Assembly (NCBI GenBank): GCA_021904315.1
Contig: CM038920.1
Span: 16,740,001 to 16,804,000, forward strand
Length of the DNA: 64,000 nt
Reading direction: 5' to 3'
Origin: Sphagnum magellanicum
Taxonomy: Eukaryota; Streptophyta; Sphagnopsida; Sphagnales; Sphagnaceae
The translations under genes were made by a program, and so were the position numbers. How positions within the stretch are numbered: the first letter of the stretch is position 1; each line of letters starts with the position of its first letter. The notes under the pieces are model-generated. The model made no database searches, was not told the origin of the DNA, and saw only the letters and a program-made list of their open reading frames with translations. Shown in pieces: positions 24,340 through 34,938 of this stretch.

Positions 24340-27300
24340 CTGTCAAAGAACAATGGTGTGTAGACATGCAACAGAGTGAGGCCCAGTACCCATATGAATA
24401 CAATGTCACAGTGTGTCCTCTGAATGTAGATGACAAGAAGGATTGTGATGAATATGTGCAAAAACTGCACCTGTTGTTTTGACTCTCTTTCATTCTTATG
24501 CATGTCCTTCTGCGAGATACGGCCTAGCAGATGTAGAATGTGGCCCATGAGTGTAGATTTCCCTGCATCCACATGCCCTACCTGCACAAAGTCATGTAAT
24601 CAGCAACAGTCCTGCAATCTTACTCACAGTCTCTAATAGCTACATCTAACTGCAGTGTCGGTCTTGTGATCATGACAATCACAAAACACAATCATAAGTA
24701 CTCAAAAGCTTTCCACTGTTCACAACACAGAGATCAAACAAACTGGCAGCATCACCATATCCCCCATCGCATGAAGTTTCAAAACCATGCAGAAGCAAGC
24801 AGCTGACAATTTGACATCTGATCCAACCTCGGTCACCCTCCTCCACCAACAAACCTCATTGGAATGGACTGAAGGTTACCACAATGAGATGAAGCAGCTG
24901 TTTCTTCTGTTTCTTAGCTTCTGGGAGCATCCAAGCTTCGGGTACATACATGTCCAGTGGCATTCTCTTCACAGCAACTTGGGGGGCCTCATTTAACTCT
25001 CTGCCCTTTCGTTGGTCCTTATGATCACCATCCAGAGTCACTGATCTCATGGACTCCATGAGGTTAACGTCCTTCCTGGAGTCTGCTGAACTCCCATTCT
25101 GCGTGGTACGTTTCCCATGACCCTCTGTGATCCCCTCATGTTTACTGCTGCTGCTTGTCACCATAGTTTGTGTCATTGCCATCTTTTTGCTAGCTGGGAC
25201 ACTCTTTGACACACTGGCTGCAGCAGTCTTTGAGACATTGGCTGGATTGGAGTTTCCTTCTGCTGACACAAATCGGATGTTATTACATCACACTGGTTTG
25301 GACCAACACGAAAGCTGTTTTCCACCAGCAAATTTGCTAAGGATAAATCTAAGACATCATATTTAGCACTGAGCTCACAAGAAAATTTGAGATGCATCAC
25401 AACTGCCAATATATATCTCCCACCCAAGAACTACACCAGCTACCATGTGAAGAAGCATCACAATGGGGATAGAGAACGTGGTGGGGAGGAGATACTTACT
25501 TGCAGAGCCCCTCATGCCAGACTGGGATCCCAACACTTTGTCATCTGGAGACGGTGTGTCAAATTGGAAAGGTACTGCAGGTAACAAACAGTCAGAACTT
25601 GTTGGTCAGCCACACAAATGCCCAATGACTCCATAATTCTAGATTCCAGAAACTCATTGAAACAAGAAATATTGCACCCAAAAAGTAGCTGATCAGATTC
25701 TGCATCACACAATAGACCAGGGTTAGGGTTTAGGTGACGTTTAGGTGATGCAGCCAAACATACATCTAAACCTGAGGCATCACGGAATAGCCCAGGGAGC
25801 ATGTCATCTTTGAGCAAAACACATGGACAGAGCCCCAGCTGAAAAACCTTCTACCTCTTGCAACATGGAAAATAACATAGTTACTTAATATAGTTCATGT
25901 GGCAAACAATTTGGCAGAGCTTGAAGACCATTTTTCTCTTAAAGTATGTGCCAGTAGAGAAGGTAAACAAGACAGTGAATACTTGGGATTCTCCAGAATG
26001 TTACACTATTGTAAATCACTGTGGTGGTGGCAAATACGATGCTAACATCGGGAAGCTCATTAAACCTGTGGTGAATGCTCTGGTGTTCTGACCTATTCCA
26101 GAATCTTTGGACATGGAGAGGGGTGGAGACCAAGAGAACAGAGAATGGCTGCCAAGTGCACCACCATCTTTAAGCCTGCTTCCTGTAGCATGATCGCCTC
26201 TAAATTGAAGAAAAGGCCTTGCCTCTTTCACCTTTGAGTGTGGCAATGAGGAGAAGAGAGCTCTTGCAAGTGCTGAGGGTGGTGCCACAGGTTTAGATTG
26301 ATGTTTGGCTGCAGGGACAACCATATCATCACTGTCATTTTCCTTAACGAGAGATCCAAGACTTGGCCAGGTCTTCTGCAAAGTTGGTCTGCCATTGATT
26401 AGGTATGCCACAAGGCCACCCAAAGAAGTGCTTCACAGGGGCCCATCATCTCTATCATTTGTGTTTCAGCAATCCGTGGAAGACATGGCCAAATCCCATC
26501 AATCACTGGAAAAGAACAACACGGCCTACAATCCCATGCAGGCAATCTTGTTTTGCGTTTTAAAACCCATTATAAACCCTTAGTGATGGACCCCATTTCA
26601 GGAGTTCATCATATACCTGGAGCCCATCACATCATTCTCTTGCTGCAGAACAAGGCAATCACAGAAATGATCTGAAATATACCATCTCCTTGCAGATTGA
26701 GGAAGTTGAAATATATATCCATTTTGTAAACTAACCAAGCAACCATACCCACCATAGAGCACTGTTCTAAAGCTATGGCTACTGTGGAAAGCAAGGAGAC
26801 ACAACTCTAGAGAACAGAGAGAAAAGAGTGAAGAAAACCAAGGAGGGTATGAACAACAGCGGCAGACACATGCACCTACAGTGATGGCTACTACCATACA
26901 GATCTGCACTGACTTCATGAGTTCCAGGCAGTGGGCACCCCAGTGGTCCACATGAGTAAAACTAATCACATACATACCAATATATCCATCGAGGTTGCAA
27001 AGACAAATACACTGTAATACTTTGAAGAAATGACTGTTATGTCCTTTCTGGCCAAACCAAAACCAGACATGAGGACAATGATGTGAAAATCCTCACGTTT
27101 CCTCCTGGCTTACAACACTTGGGGGAAAAATGTCATTGTTTTATGCCTTTTGAAACTTGGGTTCTTGTCAAAATCTGAGAAACTCTAAGAGAAACCATTT
27201 AATAATTGTACAACATATATGAAATTGAACAGAAATTATCTCCACAATGACGATTTGAAGGTATCACAACAACAAGTGCAGTCAAAACCAGTGTGGGTGG

Positions 27301-28537
27301 GTCTGGTATTGACTTTTTGTACATACCAGCCTTATCCTCCTGATATTGGATCCAAGACACATGGACATGAAGTTTGAGAAATGAAGGATATTAGAAACAA
27401 ACACATCATCAGCACACCTTCCCTTCTTACTTACTAAGAACAACTCGAGAAAAAACTTCTTGACACAAGATCAGAGCTAATAAGATTTCAGAAGAAGAGA
27501 AACCTCAAAGAAGTTTGCAGAAGTTTGATCTCAATCCACAAACCCAGAGATACTTATTGTCACAACATTCATTGTGGAGATAAACACAGAGAGAGAGAGA
27601 GGCTTTGGGCAATCCACGGAATCAAAGTCCTGTGAACCAGCTCACTCCAGCTCAAGTGCTGCTTCCACTGACATGAGCTGAAGACAGAGTTGCCAACAAT
27701 CACCAAGCAAGCAAATTGAGGTTCATCACAACCAGGAATTGAAGATGTGGGAATTGAAGTGTGTTTTTCATACCTGAAGCGTTCTTGCTGGTTGGCAAGA
27801 AATCAGCTGGGTTGTGGCGTGCAACTCCACAGATGTCACATGATTGCAAATCCACAGCATTATCATATGTACAAACTGAGCATCGCCACACATCTGCCAC
27901 TCCTCTTGCATCATCAGTATGGCCTGCCACTACTTGCTGCTGCTGCTGCTGCTCCACTGCATGTGTCCTTAGAGATTCTGAGATGAACAAACTAGGGCGT
28001 CAAGGGATCATTATCAAACTTGGGGTGCACAGTCCAAGCCAGCAAGAAGAAGACACGGATTATGATGACAACAACAAAGGTGCACAAAGCTCCATGTCAC
28101 AATCTGAGTGCACATGATTGTCAATCCCTTTTGCACAGCAGCAACAGTCCTGACTGAAGCCTGTGATTTTCCTTCCCACGAAAACAAACACTCTTGGCAA
28201 AAAAAATCCCACCCCAAATTGTATTCTCAACGAGAAGAAGGTCATTCATCGGTATCCAGACAGAAACCGGGTGTCGTGCAGCAATCACAAGAAAATTCTA
28301 GAGCTGCTGCAGAACCTCGAAACCGATGGAGGGATTGTCAGCAGCAGCATAAGAAGAGAAATTCAGCCGATGCAGACAGACTTTGTGGGTGGGTGCAAGG
28401 GAAGAGAGAGTACCGGAGGTGGAAGTTGCTTTTCGGTCATCGCCATACTCCTCCTCTTCATAATCGTAGTCGTCGTCGTAGTCCCCATATACTTCGTCGT
28501 CGTCTTCAAAGGCCGCCTTCCTCCACTTGCGAGGCAT
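22568..28537 (-). CDS. HBS1: HBS1/SKI7-like translational GTPase
   Basis: Hbs1 is the eRF3/EF-Tu-type GTPase that works with Pelota/Dom34 to free stalled ribosomes. In plants the same locus can also supply the exosome adaptor SKI7 by alternative splicing (family knowledge). Coding exons: 28414-28537, 27774-27977, 26093-26308, 25500-25574, 24880-25259, 24471-24581, 23843-24339, 23558-23726, 23148-23387, 22846-22980, 22568-22696. All phases agree, giving 759 codons. The protein starts [14 protein letters not shown] with an acidic Tyr/Asp stretch. It has a RanBP2-type zinc finger (C74, C77, C88, C91), a [11 protein letters not shown] motif, then the G domain: GHVDAGKS 335-342, DAPGHKDF 412-419, NKLD 478-481, SAI 517-519. 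Two beta-barrel domains follow. The 26308 acceptor was chosen for phase and is the least certain join. Confidence 0.92.
24471..26308 (-). CDS. HBS1: HBS1-like linker exons and first G-domain exon
   Basis: Exon 26093-26308 codes a linker with [11 protein letters not shown]. Exon 25500-25574 carries [12 protein letters not shown], a motif I recognise as kept across HBS1 linkers. Exon 24880-25259 is a Ser/Lys/Ala-rich low-complexity linker ending in [10 protein letters not shown] and hydrophobic LLHLIV. Exon 24471-24581 opens with [11 protein letters not shown], the P-loop. Upstream of 26308 the same frame stays open to about 26420, so an earlier acceptor could give a longer isoform, but the phase would not match the zinc-finger exon. 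Confidence 0.8.
27774..28537 (-). CDS. HBS1: HBS1-like N-terminal exons: acidic start and RanBP2-type zinc finger
   Basis: Exon 28414-28537 carries the ATG at 28537 and an Asp/Glu/Tyr-rich run ([20 protein letters not shown]), as in plant HBS1 N-termini. It ends in phase 1 and joins 27774-27977, which holds six glutamines (from a CTG/CAG microsatellite at 27933-27953). The zinc finger follows, [10 protein letters not shown] to SCDICG, with C-x2-C-x10-C-x2-C spacing. Such fingers bind ubiquitin or single-stranded RNA in other proteins; the ligand here is unknown. Confidence 0.9.
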
Positions 28538-28971
28538 GAGGGCCGCACTCACAGCATCCGCTCCAACAACACAGCTTCTACTTGTCGCAGGAAGGAATCC
28601 AGAACAGAAGAAGAAGAAGAAGAAGGAGGGCAAGACGAAGAAGAAGCTCTTTCCTATCTACGCCACCCGCAGAGGTAGAGAGAAAGAAAGAAAGCGAAGG
28701 AAACGACCACAAACCCTAACGCAATCCCGAGAAACCCTGAAGAGAACCAGAAGAGAGGAGGAGACAAGAGAAGAAACTATGAAGATCAAACAAGTGTACC
28801 CTAGATTCCTGCTACAGATTCCTGGTAAAGGATGGATGCTTGCTGGAGCATCCTTGAATCTCTCTAGAGCGAAGCGTTGTTGCAGAAGTGGGTCAAGGAG
28901 CTTTGGAGCAACCGGAGAGGGTTAGGAGAGAACCCTAAACAGCGCGCGTGAGAGGATCATTGATCGGGAAC
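28538..28971. promoter_or_regulatory. Bidirectional promoter and 5' leaders between HBS1-like and VPS39
   Basis: Start codons of the two divergent genes are 434 bp apart. The interval contains a telo-box AAACCCTAA at 28711-28719 and its near twin AACCCTAAA at 28931-28939. It also has GA/GAA-rich stretches (a (GAA)n run near 28607-28624), typical of plant housekeeping leaders. No convincing TATA box was seen in either direction. Telo-boxes are enriched in promoters of translation-related and growth genes; their use here is inferred. Confidence 0.7.
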
Positions 28972-30827
28972 ATGGTGCACAATGCATTTGATGCTGTGCA
29001 GATTATCAAGGATAGTACGGTGAAGATCGAGAGCATCGGGCTATGGGGTCCTCGATTGCTGGTGGGATGCATGGATGGGTCGTTACGCATCTATGCTCCC
29101 GATTCTCTCCTCGACGACGGTGGCGACTACGGCTACTCGCGGCAGCAGGGAGAGGAGGAGGAGAAGGAGAAAGAGCACGAGCAGCAGCAGCTCACGCTCA
29201 AGCCTTCTTCTTCGCGCCAGTCTTTGTACGTGCTGCGAGACACCAGGATAGGGTTTTCCAAGAAGGCGGTCGTGGCGATGGACGTGTTGCAGTCGCGGAG
29301 CTTGCTCATCTCCTTGTCGGATGCTGTGTTTGTGCACACGTTGCCGGACTTCGATGTCGTTGCTCACCTGACCAAGAGCAAAGGCGCATCCATGTATGCG
29401 TGGGACGAGGAACGAGGGATGCTGTGCGTTGCTAAAGCAAAACGCTTGTTTCTCTACCGCTACGATGGTAAACCCTACACCCACCCATCTCCAGTCTTTC
29501 TTCCATTGCTTCTTCTTCTTGAGCTTTCCATCTCACTCTCCTTCTCCATCGCTTCTCTGATTTGGATATGGAGCAACGCATCTGCTTCCATTCACAGATT
29601 GCAATTGGCATCATCCTCAATCAAAGAATGCACAAAGATGTGCAGAAGGATCTGCTTCTTTTCCAATGCAAAGGGCAATTCCATTGTCACTGGCATTGGG
29701 GCAGATCAATTCCCTTTTCTAAGAGGGTTGGGCACCTGCAGATCAGCTTCACAAAAGCAGGAATCTGACAGCTGCAGTTGTTGCAGGAGTGAAGTGCTTC
29801 TTGTTGGGTTTGTTGGGAAAAATCCTCCCACCAGTGGCAGCCGCTGGCTGTTGAGTGTCCAGATTGTGACCAAAATTGTGCAGCAGCAAGCAATGGGTTT
29901 TGTTGTCTCTTTTTCTGAATGTTTTTTTCAGAACTCTGGGTGCCATTTTTTCAGGGAGCAGGGATTTCACAGAGGTGAAGGAGCTGCCAGTTCTGGATGT
30001 TGTGAAGTCCATGGCATGGTGCGGAGAGTCACTGTGTTTGGGAATCAGGCGTGAATACGTGATCATGAACACAGTGACAGGTGCAACTGTGGATGTATTC
30101 CCTTGTGGGCGATTTGCTGCACCTCTAGTGGTTTCACTCAACAATGATGAGCTTCTTTTAGGAAAGGTTTGCTGCAATTCCACAGCTATGAATATTCTTC
30201 TTCTTCCATTATGTTTTCTGTATTTTTTGGGCTGCTGTATTGATGATTCATTGTGTGTAGATTGATGTAGAAATGAAATTGCAAACATGACAGACATAAA
30301 GTAAGTAAATGCTCCTGCCACTGCAGGACAACATTGGAGTGTTTGTTGATCACAATGGAAAATTGACACATTCAAATGAAGGAAACTTGAGCTGGTCAGA
30401 GGCACCTGGTGGCATTGTCATCTATGCACCTTACACCCTTGCACGCTTATCACGCTTCATTGAGGTCAGTATTGAGGTCCATTTCATACTGAAAAATTGT
30501 CTAGTTTTTTCTCTAGCACCTTATGCCCTTGCGCGCATGTCATGCTTCATTGAGGCCAGTCAGTTCATGCTGAAAATTGGTCACTTTTTCTTTTGTGGAG
30601 GCTGTCTTTTGCTAATCAGTACCATAGCTAGGAGTTGAATTTCTCATAGAAAATAAATATACTGTGGGCAATCGGGGGTGTAGGTGCGGTCTCTGAGACC
30701 GCCATATGGGTTGGTTCAAACACTTCCACTTCGGGAGGTGGAGTTGTTGCTTGCAACTGATGCAGGCCTAGTGGCTGCTACCACCCACTCGGTCTATCGC
30801 CTCCTGCCAGTTCCCATTGGGGTTCAG
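28972..30827 (+). CDS. VPS39: VPS39 N-terminal CNH-domain exons
   Basis: Exons 28972-29467 (ends GAT G/GTAAAC, phase 1), 29955-30166, 30327-30464 and 30684-30827 join in frame. Family landmarks are GPRLLVGCMDGSLRIYAP, GFSKKAVVAMDVL, LLLGK, GVFVDHNGKLTHS and RSLRPPYGLVQTL. A Glu/Lys/Gln-rich insert (EEEEKEKEHEQQQ) is an expansion within a variable loop. The CNH region of Vps39 contacts Rab7/Ypt7 in other eukaryotes. Confidence 0.92.
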
Positions 30828-33800
30828 GTATATGGCACATGCATATCTCTGGTTGGTTCATTTTGTGTTTGCAGATTTCTGGCAATTTGGTTTGGACTTA
30901 TGTTAGGCAAATGTCGTCAAAACCCTGCTGCATAGCACATGCTTGGAGTACTTTCTGCTGCAACTTTCTTTTTTGAGGAAAAAAGACGATGTGCATATAT
31001 GATTGATTTCTTCTCAGTCAAGAGCATGCTGCTGCTATTTGCCAGGTGGTCCAACTGGCTGCATCAGGGAACTATAACGATGCACTTGCACTATGTAAAC
31101 TACTGCCGCCTGAGGATGCAGCACTTCGAGCGGCTAAAGAAGATGCTATCCATATACGGTTTTGCACTCTCCCTTATTCCAAGACTTGTAAGAGTTTTAA
31201 ACAGGGAACATGTCGTAGAATGATGAAGAGAGCTTGGAGGGAGTTTCTAATGTTAGGGGAGACCTTGCACATATATTAAGATATTAGAACAGAGGAGTGG
31301 TTTCAGTACAATATTTCCTGTGATTCTTCTAGCAAGTATTTGGACAATTCAGCTCTAAAACAAAGCAAAGACAGGTTTGTTTCTGATGAATGTTATGTTG
31401 TTTGGAACACAGGTATGGTCAATATTTATTTGATGAAAAGGAGTACTCTGCTGCCATGGACCACTTTGCTGCCTCCTCACTAGACTTGACAACAATTCTC
31501 CGTCTGTTTCCTTCCATCAAGTTACCAGCTGTTGGAATCAATTATAATAAGGAGATTGGCAACTCTACTGAGCTGGCGGAGTCTGAGTCCGAGCCTGAAG
31601 AACCAGCAACTGAAAAACCTGTGGCATCATCTTCTTCAGATCATGCTGCTGATAGTGTAGAGTCAACCCTCCCTCCAAATAATACACTCTCACCCAACGA
31701 GGCAAATCCACCAGATGCCAGAGAAACCAAAATTGCCCTAGGTGCTCTTGTGACATTTTTCATGAAGAAAAGGGGTGCTGTGATTGAGAAAGCCGAGGCA
31801 GAGGATACTGAAGCAACAGTTGCTGCCATGGTGGCTGGAGCTCAACACAGACGGGTCAAAAGCTCTGAAAAGGTTCTCTTACAAGAGATTGGCACTGATA
31901 CTTTGACATTGTGTTTTGGGCTTGTCTGAAAGTTCAGAGAGTTGTCAGATCTTCCCATTCTCTACTCACCCACTGTACAAGTCTGTGTAGTAACTTATGA
32001 GCTAAGCTTTGTTTTTGTAGGGTTTTGATGTCGGTCCACAAAGTCCTAGAATCCAACACTGCATGAGATCTATCCAATGGTGTATAATATTACCTTGTTA
32101 CCAATGCCACTGTTTTCTGTTTTTTGTTTTTCTGTTTTTCGTTTGTTTTTGTCTTTCCTAGTTTGGATCTTTCTGTGGTTTCTTGAAGAAGTGTCAACAT
32201 TGCTGTGGGTTTTTCTTCATCGTGAGAATGGAGATTTCTCTATTCTTATGAAAGATATCCCTTGTTACTGATGCACCTTGTCTGGCAGTATGCAGAGCCT
32301 GATGTGGAAACAAAAGCAAAGAAGCAGCAGCACAGTGCCAGGGAGCTGGCAATTGTGTTAGACACAGCACTGATCCAGGCATTGCTGGCCACAGATAACT
32401 TGACAACTGCCCTGCAGCTGCTCAGTGCACCCAATTTTGCTGATGTAGGAGCTTGTGAGGATGTCATGTTGGCAGGCGGGCATTACAGGGAACTTTTGCA
32501 GTTATACAAGTGCAATCATGATCATCGACCTGCCCTTCTCCTTCTCAATCGTCTTGCTGAGCATCCAGAGTCATTCCCTGTGCCTCCAAAGGACCCTACA
32601 CAGTTTGGTTCCAAAGCAATTGTTGACTATCTCCAGGTTCTCACACACTTTTCACATTTTTGTCTGTCAACAGTTGTCCTGGTACACAAGAAGAGTGCAC
32701 CACTTGCTGATTAAGTTGTCACTGTCTAACATGCTTTATTGTGTTTGCTGCAAGGTGTGTGTTGGATGTTGGAACACTATGTGCTGCTACTCCTGTAAGG
32801 CTAGTGTAACACATATTTTGTTTGGTTGTACACAGTCGCTGGAGGGTGTGGACCATTCACTTGTGATGGATTGCTCAACATGGATTCTAAAGAACAATCC
32901 AGAGGATGCGCTGAAGTTGTTCATAACCTTGGACCCTCCCCTCCCACCTGCCCTGGTGCTGTCACACCTCAAGGAGAATGCACCTCATCTGCAAATGTCT
33001 TACTTGGAGCAAGTTATGCAACACCATCCTGAGCTTAACTCACTAGACCTTCAAAATGAGCTGGTATTAACTCACCTTTTCCTATATATGTCTTCATCTG
33101 TTGGTTGTTTGATTCCCAAGAGGTCTGAGCTACACATACATTCTATATCTAGATTACACTAAGAGCTGATTAGTATAAGAGCTGTTTCTTGGTTCACATG
33201 GGTGAGTCTGTGAGCTCGATATATAGAAGTGCACAACTTCCTTACATTTTCAAGTCAATCTTCTCAGATGGGTTACGCCCAAAAATTTTGTTCCATGTGA
33301 AGTTAGAAATCTCTAAGTCTTGTAGTCTCATGGTACAGCACACAGTGGCCTTGATCAATGCCCTTCTTCTTCCACGGGATGTTATTTTCAGCCTGCAGTA
33401 GTGACTTTGTGTGCCATTCATTCAGGTACAACTCTACTTGAGCAAAGTGCTGGAAGAAAGAAGCGATCTCAATTCTCAAGGGAAATGGGATGAGCGGCAG
33501 CACAGTGAGGTTCGCCAAAAGCTCTTGGCTGCCCTAGAATCTTCATCCTACAATGCTGAGCGTGTGCTGCAGCGTCTACCTGTCAATGGACTGTATGAGG
33601 AGAGGGCCTTTCTATTGGGACGAATGCGGCAACACCGCTTAGCTCTCACTCTTTATGCACACAAGGTAATCTGTGCATTATTGTCTTTGAACTATGCAAA
33701 GTCCCTGACAAGCCTGAAATCGAGGATGATTGATCAGGGCCTTGATTATTAACATGGGATTTTGTCACCCCAGCTTCATGAATCTGAGCGAGCACTGGCA

Positions 33801-34938
33801 TACTGTGACCGTGTGTTCCAGTCATCAAGTCCTGGACTTTGGAATAGCACGAACACATTGTCACCATTGGCCCCAGGCTCTCAGCCAAAGGATCCAGCTG
33901 CTGCCAACATCTACTTGACTCTGCTTGATGTCTATCTCAAGCCACAAGCAGTCATCAATGAGTTTGATCGGTCCATAGCTAGTCTGGCCCCTTTGCGAGG
34001 TTCTGTGAATCAGAGGACCAATGTACCTCCAAGGATGAAAGGGACCAAGAAGATTGCACAAATTGAGGAAGGTAAAAGCTTCAGTAGTCTTCCAGCTGCA
34101 GAATGTTGTTGCAGCTGTTGGTTTTTGCAACTGTGCAGTTTCCACATACTAGCTTGACTATGAGAAAAGGCTCACATATGGATCTGATGGAAGATCTGGG
34201 ATGCAACATGACTATTCAGGTGCATATTACAGTGGACAAAGTGTGAGCAGTGAGAGTGCAGTGGATAGTGGCCGCAGTGAAGGGGAGGCAGAGACACTGG
34301 AGCAACAGAGCACTGTAAGTGCAGAAGGAATAATGCTTGAGGAGGCTCTTGGCTTACTTAGCAGCAGATGGGAGCGTCTTGATGGTGCACAAGCCCTCCG
34401 CATGCTCCCCTCTGATACCAAGCTACAGGTACTTGTGTTTTTCTGAACCACCTATCCAGAGCTACAGAAACTTATGTCTTACTGCTTATCAATTGGGTTT
34501 ATTTATTTGAAGCGGTTTTTGCTGCAGCAACTGATTCCGTTTCTAGAGCCCTTGCTACGGAAATCAAGTGAAGCCCATCGTAATGCTGCAGTGATAAAAA
34601 ATTTACGACGTACTGAAAGTCTTCAGGTACTATTATTGCTTCACAATTTCCTTTTGGCATTGTTTTTGTCGGCAACTCTTAGGAGCACACTCTTGGGCAT
34701 CTAGACGTTGTTGGACAATTGAGATCATTTTGGAGTTTGATCTTTATGAGACCATTTGCAGGTTCAGGAAGAGCGAATGCAGGCCCGGAAACGAATGGTG
34801 AAAGTCACCAGTGATCGAACATGCTCCATTTGTCACAAACGCATTGGGAGCAGTGTGTTTGCTGTTTATCCCAATGGCACCCTTGTGCACTTTGTGTGTT
34901 TCCGGGATCCCCAGTCTAAGCCTGCAGCAGGCCCATAA
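28972..34938 (+). CDS. VPS39: VPS39 (Vam6)-like HOPS tethering complex subunit
   Basis: VPS39 belongs to the HOPS complex, which tethers late endosomes and vacuoles before SNARE fusion and binds Rab7-type GTPases. Exons: 28972-29467, 29955-30166, 30327-30464, 30684-30827, 31046-31158, 31413-31872, 32289-32636, 32836-33063, 33426-33665, 33774-34071, 34153-34428, 34528-34626, 34762-34938, about 1,075 residues. The N-terminus begins MVHNAFDAVQIIKD and forms a citron-homology (CNH) region (GFSKKAVV, KGASMYAW, MAWCGESLCLGIRREYV). The middle is a helical clathrin-type repeat (ASGNYNDALALCKLLPP). The C-terminus is a zinc-binding end, CSICHKRIGSSVF to LVHFVCF. The ATG at 28972 was preferred because homologues start at MVH. 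An acidic/Gln insert lies near residue 60. The 34071/34153 join has mismatched phases. Confidence 0.93.
30426..30585 (+). repeat. ~90-bp tandem duplication of the end of VPS39 exon 3 plus its donor
   Basis: 30426-30503 (GCACCTTACACCCTTGCACG onward, through CTTCATTGAG/GTCAGT) is repeated 90 bp downstream from 30516 (GCACCTTATGCCCTTGCGCG onward). In the second copy the donor reads GAG/GCCAGT, so the GT is lost. Confidence 0.8.
31046..34428 (+). CDS. VPS39: VPS39 central helical-repeat exons
   Basis: Exons 31046-31158, 31413-31872, 32289-32636, 32836-33063, 33426-33665, 33774-34071 and 34153-34428. Recognisable segments are YLFDEKEYSAAMDHF, LDTALIQALLATDN, LLQLYKCNHDHRPALLLLN, WILKNNPEDALKLF, RFAFLLGRM-like EERAFLLGRMRQH and LLDVYLKP. 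This is the clathrin-heavy-chain-like repeat solenoid. Exon 33774-34071 ends in phase 1, yet exon 34153-34428 can only be read from phase 0 because TAG sits in frame just upstream of it. Either a single-base error or an unseen splice variant is involved. Confidence 0.85.
34528..34938 (+). CDS. VPS39: VPS39 C-terminal zinc-binding end
   Basis: Exon 34528-34626 (LIPFLEPLLRKSSEAHRN) and exon 34762-34938 join in phase 0. The last exon holds CSICHKRIG, SVFAVYPNG and LVHFVCF, matching the RING-like C-terminus by which VPS39 contacts VPS11 in HOPS. TAA stop at 34936-34938. Confidence 0.93.

Noticed and set aside
27589..27601. (GA)n run as a regulatory GAGA element
   Set aside because: It lies deep within an HBS1-like intron and is short; no evidence beyond composition.
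29043..29484. Overlapping long frames on both strands within VPS39 exon 1
   Set aside because: They are shadows of the true VPS39 frame in a GC-richer exon; the VPS39 frame alone shows family motifs.
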